Shown piece by piece: positions 59,760 to 64,000 of a stretch of 64,000 nucleotides of DNA; position 1 is the stretch's first letter, and every line of letters starts with the position of its first letter. Origin of the DNA: Lineus longissimus. Its lineage: Eukaryota > Nemertea > Pilidiophora > Heteronemertea > Lineidae. The notes below the pieces were generated by a model. That model was not told where the DNA came from, ran no database searches, and saw nothing but the letters and a program-made list of their open reading frames with translations. The stretch is taken from NCBI RefSeq assembly GCF_910592395.1, contig NC_088313.1, forward strand, positions 11,382,937-11,446,936. The letters run 5' to 3'. A program made the translations under genes and the position numbers.

Positions 59760-61292
59760 CTAGAAGCTGTTATTAGCCGCAGCACCCCCAGTATCCGATA
59801 AGTCGGTGATAACAATCTGTATTTCCTCCATCTCTGATTTCAAGGCATTGTTCCCTTGTTCCAAATCGTATGACTCGTCATCAGACTTATGGATGTCTTC
59901 TGATGGATGTTCAGCTATTGCCCGAATTGATGATTCATTGTGTTTAAATCCGTTCGCGAGAAAATTGTCACATTTCAGTTTTTCTCTCTCCTCGGGAGTT
60001 TTCGATTTAAAGCTTGGTAGCATTCTGGTAAGGTGATGTAGGTGGTTGTATTGCCTGCGTTCTGATTGGGTCGGGCGTTTGGCTGTTGATCGCATGGCTC
60101 TTCCGTTGTTGAACAATGTGCTTGTATGCACCTGGCGTAATGACCTTGACCTAACTTGGTCGGATCGAAATAATATACCGTCAATCTCGTACCCAGGGTG
60201 TATCCGCCGCCGTTGGCGCACAAAACAGCGGAATTTATTGATAACCTCGACCCTAAAGGCCTCGTTGAACCAACAATAAATAAACGGGTTGACGCTCACA
60301 CTTGACATAGCAATCCAGTAACACGTGAAGACAGCCTTTCCAGAATGCATGATATTATGGCTTGATGAAGGCGGAAATTGTATGACTAGGTAGTAAATAT
60401 TCAACGGTAGCCAAGAAATGGCGAAAACTAATACAACAGCGATGAGCATCTTGATGGTTTTCTTTTTTGATCGCATATGTGACAGCTGTTGCTCTTCTGT
60501 CACGTCGCCAAGCTGTACCCGAACCCATAAGCGCTGGGCAATCCGACCGTAAGCCACCGTTATGACGCTGAGCGGGATACAATATTGCGTGATGGCTGTC
60601 ACGAGATAAATATACCTCTCTATATCCTTTGAAGGAAAGATTTTTGTACATCGAAGCGATTGTTTGAAATATAAGTTCATCGTCTCCAGACCGTACCACA
60701 TGCCAAACGGCACCGATAAGAGCGACGCTGTTAGCCAAATTGCCCCAATGATGATGAATGCCAGCCGCGTACTTATTCTCGGACTAAGGGGGTACATAAT
60801 GACCTGTTGCCGATCTAAGGCAATGCTAGTCAGTGTAAATGTAAAGGCGTATACAGAAACAGTTTGAACAAAGTTAATGACGTGGCACATCTCGTCCCCA
60901 AACGGCCAATCGTCTAGAATGTACCTCCCAATATTGAAAGGAATATTCAAAAATGTAATAAGTAAATCTGCGACTGCTAAGTTTGTGACGAACACGTTAG
61001 TCACGGTATGCATCCTCCGGTTCCGCACGATTACATAAACAACCATCATATTACCAAATATCGACACTAAAACAATAGCACTAAATACTATAGCTAAAGC
61101 AACATTGGTCCAAACGTTTTTCTGCTGCATTCGTCTGAAGAAGTCTTCTAGTAGTTGCGTTGGTCGGTCTGAGTTATTGCCGTCAAATTCTGACGAGTTC
61201 ATGTTGATCCAAGCTGAAATATTCCGTATCTTCCCAATGCCGCCCGTGATGACGCTGGTGTAAGTCAGCATGTCCTCTGTAGCGTTGAACAT
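59760..61292 (-). CDS. Rhodopsin-family GPCR, GPR83-like peptide receptor
   Basis: Single-exon receptor of 510 aa from ATG 61292. The extracellular N-terminus has N-glycosylation sites (NAT, NIS, NSS, NNS; residues 3-43). Seven membrane helices follow (about 62-88, 98-120, 136-158, 176-199, 228-250, 279-303, 320-342) with GN in helix 1 (N81), LAVAD (D109), Cys136 and Cys215 for the extracellular disulfide, SWLP in helix 6 (294-296) and NPFIY (335-339). DRQ (160-162) replaces the usual DRY, followed by QVIMYPL, as I recall for GPR83. The C-terminal tail of about 165 residues is Arg-rich, then acidic. Nearest alternatives are other NPY/neuropeptide-type receptors. Gene is intact. Confidence 0.9.
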   Translation of the reverse strand: MFNATEDMLTYTSVITGGIGKIRNISAWINMNSSEFDGNNSDRPTQLLEDFFRRMQQKNVWTNVALAIVFSAIVLVSIFGNMMVVYVIVRNRRMHTVTNVFVTNLAVADLLITFLNIPFNIGRYILDDWPFGDEMCHVINFVQTVSVYAFTFTLTSIALDRQQVIMYPLSPRISTRLAFIIIGAIWLTASLLSVPFGMWYGLETMNLYFKQSLRCTKIFPSKDIERYIYLVTAITQYCIPLSVITVAYGRIAQRLWVRVQLGDVTEEQQLSHMRSKKKTIKMLIAVVLVFAISWLPLNIYYLVIQFPPSSSHNIMHSGKAVFTCYWIAMSSVSVNPFIYCWFNEAFRVEVINKFRCFVRQRRRIHPGYEIDGILFRSDQVRSRSLRQVHTSTLFNNGRAMRSTAKRPTQSERRQYNHLHHLTRMLPSFKSKTPEEREKLKCDNFLANGFKHNESSIRAIAEHPSEDIHKSDDESYDLEQGNNALKSEMEEIQIVITDLSDTGGAAANNSF

Positions 61293-61319
61293 CTTTTGCG
61301 TCACTTTGGTGATTTGTTT

Positions 61320-61650
61320 TCAATTTCTTTTGTTAATGAGTGGCATTAATTCTGAAAAGAGCAGGTAAAGAACTGTTACAAATTGCAGGTGTCATGATTG
61401 TATAATTAATGATACACTGTTCAATAAATATGGCGCGGGCCATGTGATGAATAGAGGCTGCCATTGCAATTTCTAACTTTGGGGGCAATCTCTTGTGTTG
61501 ATGAGTGGCATTAATTCTGAAAAGAGGAGGCAAAGAACTATTACCAATGACAGGTATCATGATTGTATAATTAATGATACACGGTTCAATAAATATGGCG
61601 CGGGCTATGTGATAAATAAAGGCTACCATTGCAATTTCTAATATGTCATT
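61320..61650. repeat. Tandem duplication (about 165 bp, two copies) upstream of the GPCR
   Basis: GAGTGGCATTAATTCTGAAA through CAATAAATATGGCGCGGGC to CCATTGCAATTTCTAA occurs at about 61336-61481 and 61503-61647. The first copy begins 40 bp above the receptor ATG, so promoter or leader sequence is duplicated. Confidence 0.9.
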
Positions 61651-61911
61651 GAGTCCCAGTTGAGTTTACCCTATCTCCACCTAGAGCTATGCCTCTTCCG
61701 CATTTTTTAGCTCAACTGATGAAAGTCAGCGGAGCTGGTAAAATAAGCCTTCAGAATGGGGTTTGTCCTTCCATTTGTCGACATGGTGCAATTTTTTTAG
61801 CCGGAAGACCAATTTGATGTCTAATTGAGGATAATGTTTTTTTTCTGATTAGAAACCGAAAATCAGCGCGATTTGATCTACATCCAGCGTGCAGTATGAC
61901 TTTGTTGAATG
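61651..61911. other. No gene recognised
   Basis: Non-coding spacer. Confidence 0.4.
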
Positions 61912-62860
61912 AAACACCCAGGGGCCATTGTGCTCACCGCATAGATATATGGTGGTTTGGAATTCATTCTGGTTAAGAAACATGCTACATGTATAATATA
62001 TAGGTCAAACCAAAGTCGGTATGACAGGTGTTGTATCACTGCTTGGAGTACCTACCAGAAAAAATATCATCGAAAAAACAAGTAACTAATAAGATTAATA
62101 GTTTTGGCCTCCTGGTGGCAAAGTCGAGAATCAGATCAGATCGAAATTCGTTGTCCGAGGTTACATGATGTAGGGAGGCATGTGTACCACATTTCAAGTT
62201 CATAGCTTTATCGGTTAAGAAACGCGCCATAGTTACACTCCAACGACTAATTTATGCCATTTGACCTCTCTGACCTTGAAAAGTAGATCAAATCAAAAAC
62301 CCATATGATATGTGATGTATCCTTGCTAGGAGAACCTACCATAAATTTTTATCGAAAAGGAGTCGCTGATAAGAGAGATGTCACACTTTTTAGGTTTCCA
62401 CTTCTGGCCCCCTGATGGCCAAGTCAAGAATCAGATCGGACCAAAATTTAGTGTCAGAGGTTAAATGACATAGGGAGTCATGTGTACCAAATTTCAAGTT
62501 CATCGATTTAGCGGTCAAGAAATGTGCCATAGTTACACTCAAACGGCCAATTCATACCATTATTTTGACCTCGGTGACCTTGAAAATTAAGTCAAATGAA
62601 AAAACCGTAGGATGTGTGATGTATCCTTGCTCGGAGTACCGCTTCTGCCCCCCCCCCTCCGTGGCCAAGTGAAGAATCAGATCGGGCCGAAATTAATTGT
62701 CAGAGGAGACCTGACCTGGCAGGTCCTGTGTACAAAGTTTCAAGTTCATAGCTTTAGCGGTTAAGAAACGTGCCACTGTTTATGAAACAGGATACAGACG
62801 ACAGACGACGACGGACGATGGACGCTGCGCTGTTCTATAGACTCCCCTACGGTGAGCCAA
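61912..62860 (+). mobile_element. Repeat element of tandem monomers, copy B
   Basis: Begins with CAGGGGCCATTGTGCTCACC and ends CTACGGTGAGCCAA, like copy A at 53482-55211, with about three diverged monomers and a short (GAC)-rich stretch near 62795-62820. No gene inside. Confidence 0.8.
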
Positions 62861-63227
62861 AAACGCTTATATTACTTTATGGAGGAATTAAGAATAGAGA
62901 ATGTGTGGCATAGCTTAAATTATACACGTCCAGGGAAAACTATGCATTAGTTCAATATTTTCCGCCAGGGGGTGTTATTTGCCCAAGTAAGTTATCATAA
63001 TTATTTGAAAAGCCCACTCTTTGACGTCATAGTACCGCAGTTGTATTCTGCTCAAACATCAGTCGAGGCTGCATGCTGACGTCAGCCATTTTGTTCTGCT
63101 TGAATCAATGATACCGTAACACTCGCAACTTCGTATCGATTCTTGAAGAGAATCGACTCGAACTCCAGTGGAAATCAGCCGTTGATAACGTCTTCAGGGC
63201 CAATAACTATTTCTCTTGATCTCGATC

Positions 63228-63282
63228 ATGTCGATTCAAGAAGCTATTCAAACAATAAAATCAGCTACACAGAGATTGAAAT
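63228..63282 (+). CDS. Possible first coding exon of a host gene
   Basis: ATG 63228 follows a CpG-containing stretch with TGACGTCA (63078) and opens MSIQEAIQTIKSATQRLK, ending at AAAT followed by GTAAGA, a good donor. No family recognised and no second exon is visible in the remaining 700 bp. Weak evidence. Confidence 0.3.
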
Positions 63283-63289
63283 GTAAGAT

Positions 63290-64000
63290 TATTTTGAGGA
63301 GAACTTCTTTGGCCATTGTTGGCCGATTCGGCACTGTGAACCCCATAAAATGGAAGAACATGGTAAAAGTCTCACGAAATTGCCCTCAGTTGGAAAAAAA
63401 TGGTGAAACTGCGGACCCCTAGTAATAGTACCAGAGGGTATACATGATAAAATTGCAAAATCGTTGAACTCTTTGCCCTCGATGGTAAAATGAAGTATTT
63501 TTAGCAGCCTCTCTGTTTGATTTTTTCTACGTTTTACCATGCATCAAATGAGGCTTTGATACTCTCACTTCTGCAAGCCAGTATATGTGTCGCATTGATG
63601 CGTAAAAAGTGCATTTGGAAATAATTGTCCTTTAGCAGATTGCATCGGAATATGTGGTATTTCATGAGTGGTTTAGTTTCAAAAGATTCCGATGTTTTCC
63701 AAAGTTTTACCATCATTGACAAACCACGGGTTTCCTTTGTCGACCATCTGAAACATGGGAAATTTAGAATGCAAGTTATTGCTAACCTCTTTCAACTATC
63801 CTACTTCGGAAAACAGCGGAATATTTTTTGATCGACACATAATTTCTGAAAAGCAACTTTGTGCCAGGCCGGGCGGGAAGTTTTTTTTCCCCAAACCACA
63901 TATCCATTACAATTACTGGATGTCGGGTCAAGTAAGACGGGTAATTTCACTTCCACATTGGGTAAAGGAATCGCGATTCAAAACCCATGGATTTCCTGTT
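63290..64000. other. No gene recognised
   Basis: Short frames only (63534-63831), none with a domain. If the 63228 exon is real, this is its first intron. Confidence 0.4.

Overview
The window looks like nuclear DNA of a marine invertebrate, and the repeat style (frequent TAGGCCTA words, foldback elements with tandem-repeat arms, Harbinger, Polinton) together with a GPR83-like receptor gene suggest an echinoderm or other non-vertebrate deuterostome; that placement is inference. Most of the 64 kb is transposon and satellite, and only one complete host gene is clear: a single-exon rhodopsin-family GPCR on the minus strand (59760-61292). Three other short stretches could be host exons.

Layout. 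1-8390: gene-poor DNA with a 3-unit tandem repeat, a 21-bp minisatellite, MITE-like inverted repeats and a duplicated exon-like segment. 8391-10359 and 29531 to about 31.6 kb: a decayed Ty3/Gypsy retrotransposon split in two by a 19171-bp Polinton/Maverick (10360-29530). The Polinton is bounded by a perfect 6-bp target duplication (AACATC), has AG...CT ends and 263-bp terminal inverted repeats with one mismatch. It carries an intact protein-primed DNA polymerase B, an integrase with chromodomain (one stop codon), an A32-like packaging ATPase (one frameshift), a double-jelly-roll major capsid protein, a penton-like protein plus a second possibly related protein, an HNH nuclease and about nine small structural or unknown proteins. 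I find no adenovirus-type protease. About 18 copies of a short double-hairpin repeat are scattered through the element, inside genes and between them.

31.6-36.6 kb: a transposase relic, a 360-bp tandem repeat carrying piggyBac-like (TTAA) MITEs, and an insertion full of TCGAATGAA repeats. 36698-44539: a large foldback structure; two arms of about 193-bp satellite, each with a copy of the same LINE 3' end, flank a 1.5-kb core with its own TATA promoter and an unknown gene. 44549-44710: a palindromic tRNA-like hairpin. 44.7-49.2 kb: a badly decayed second Polinton-type element with recognisable ATPase, penton and capsid remnants, interrupted by a THAP zinc-finger relic. 51597-58913: a Harbinger DNA transposon with a four-exon transposase that reads intact and the start of a Myb/SANT gene, its intron invaded by another repeat. 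59.7-64 kb: the GPCR, its duplicated upstream region, a second copy of the invading repeat and a possible first exon.

How the parts work together. The Polinton genes form a virus-like set: integrase for insertion, PolB for replication, ATPase for packaging, capsid and penton for the particle. Many of its genes start in one of two shared start-site motifs (TAAATG or AAATAGAAATG), which suggests common control. Harbinger pairs a transposase with a Myb-like DNA-binding partner, as is usual for the superfamily.
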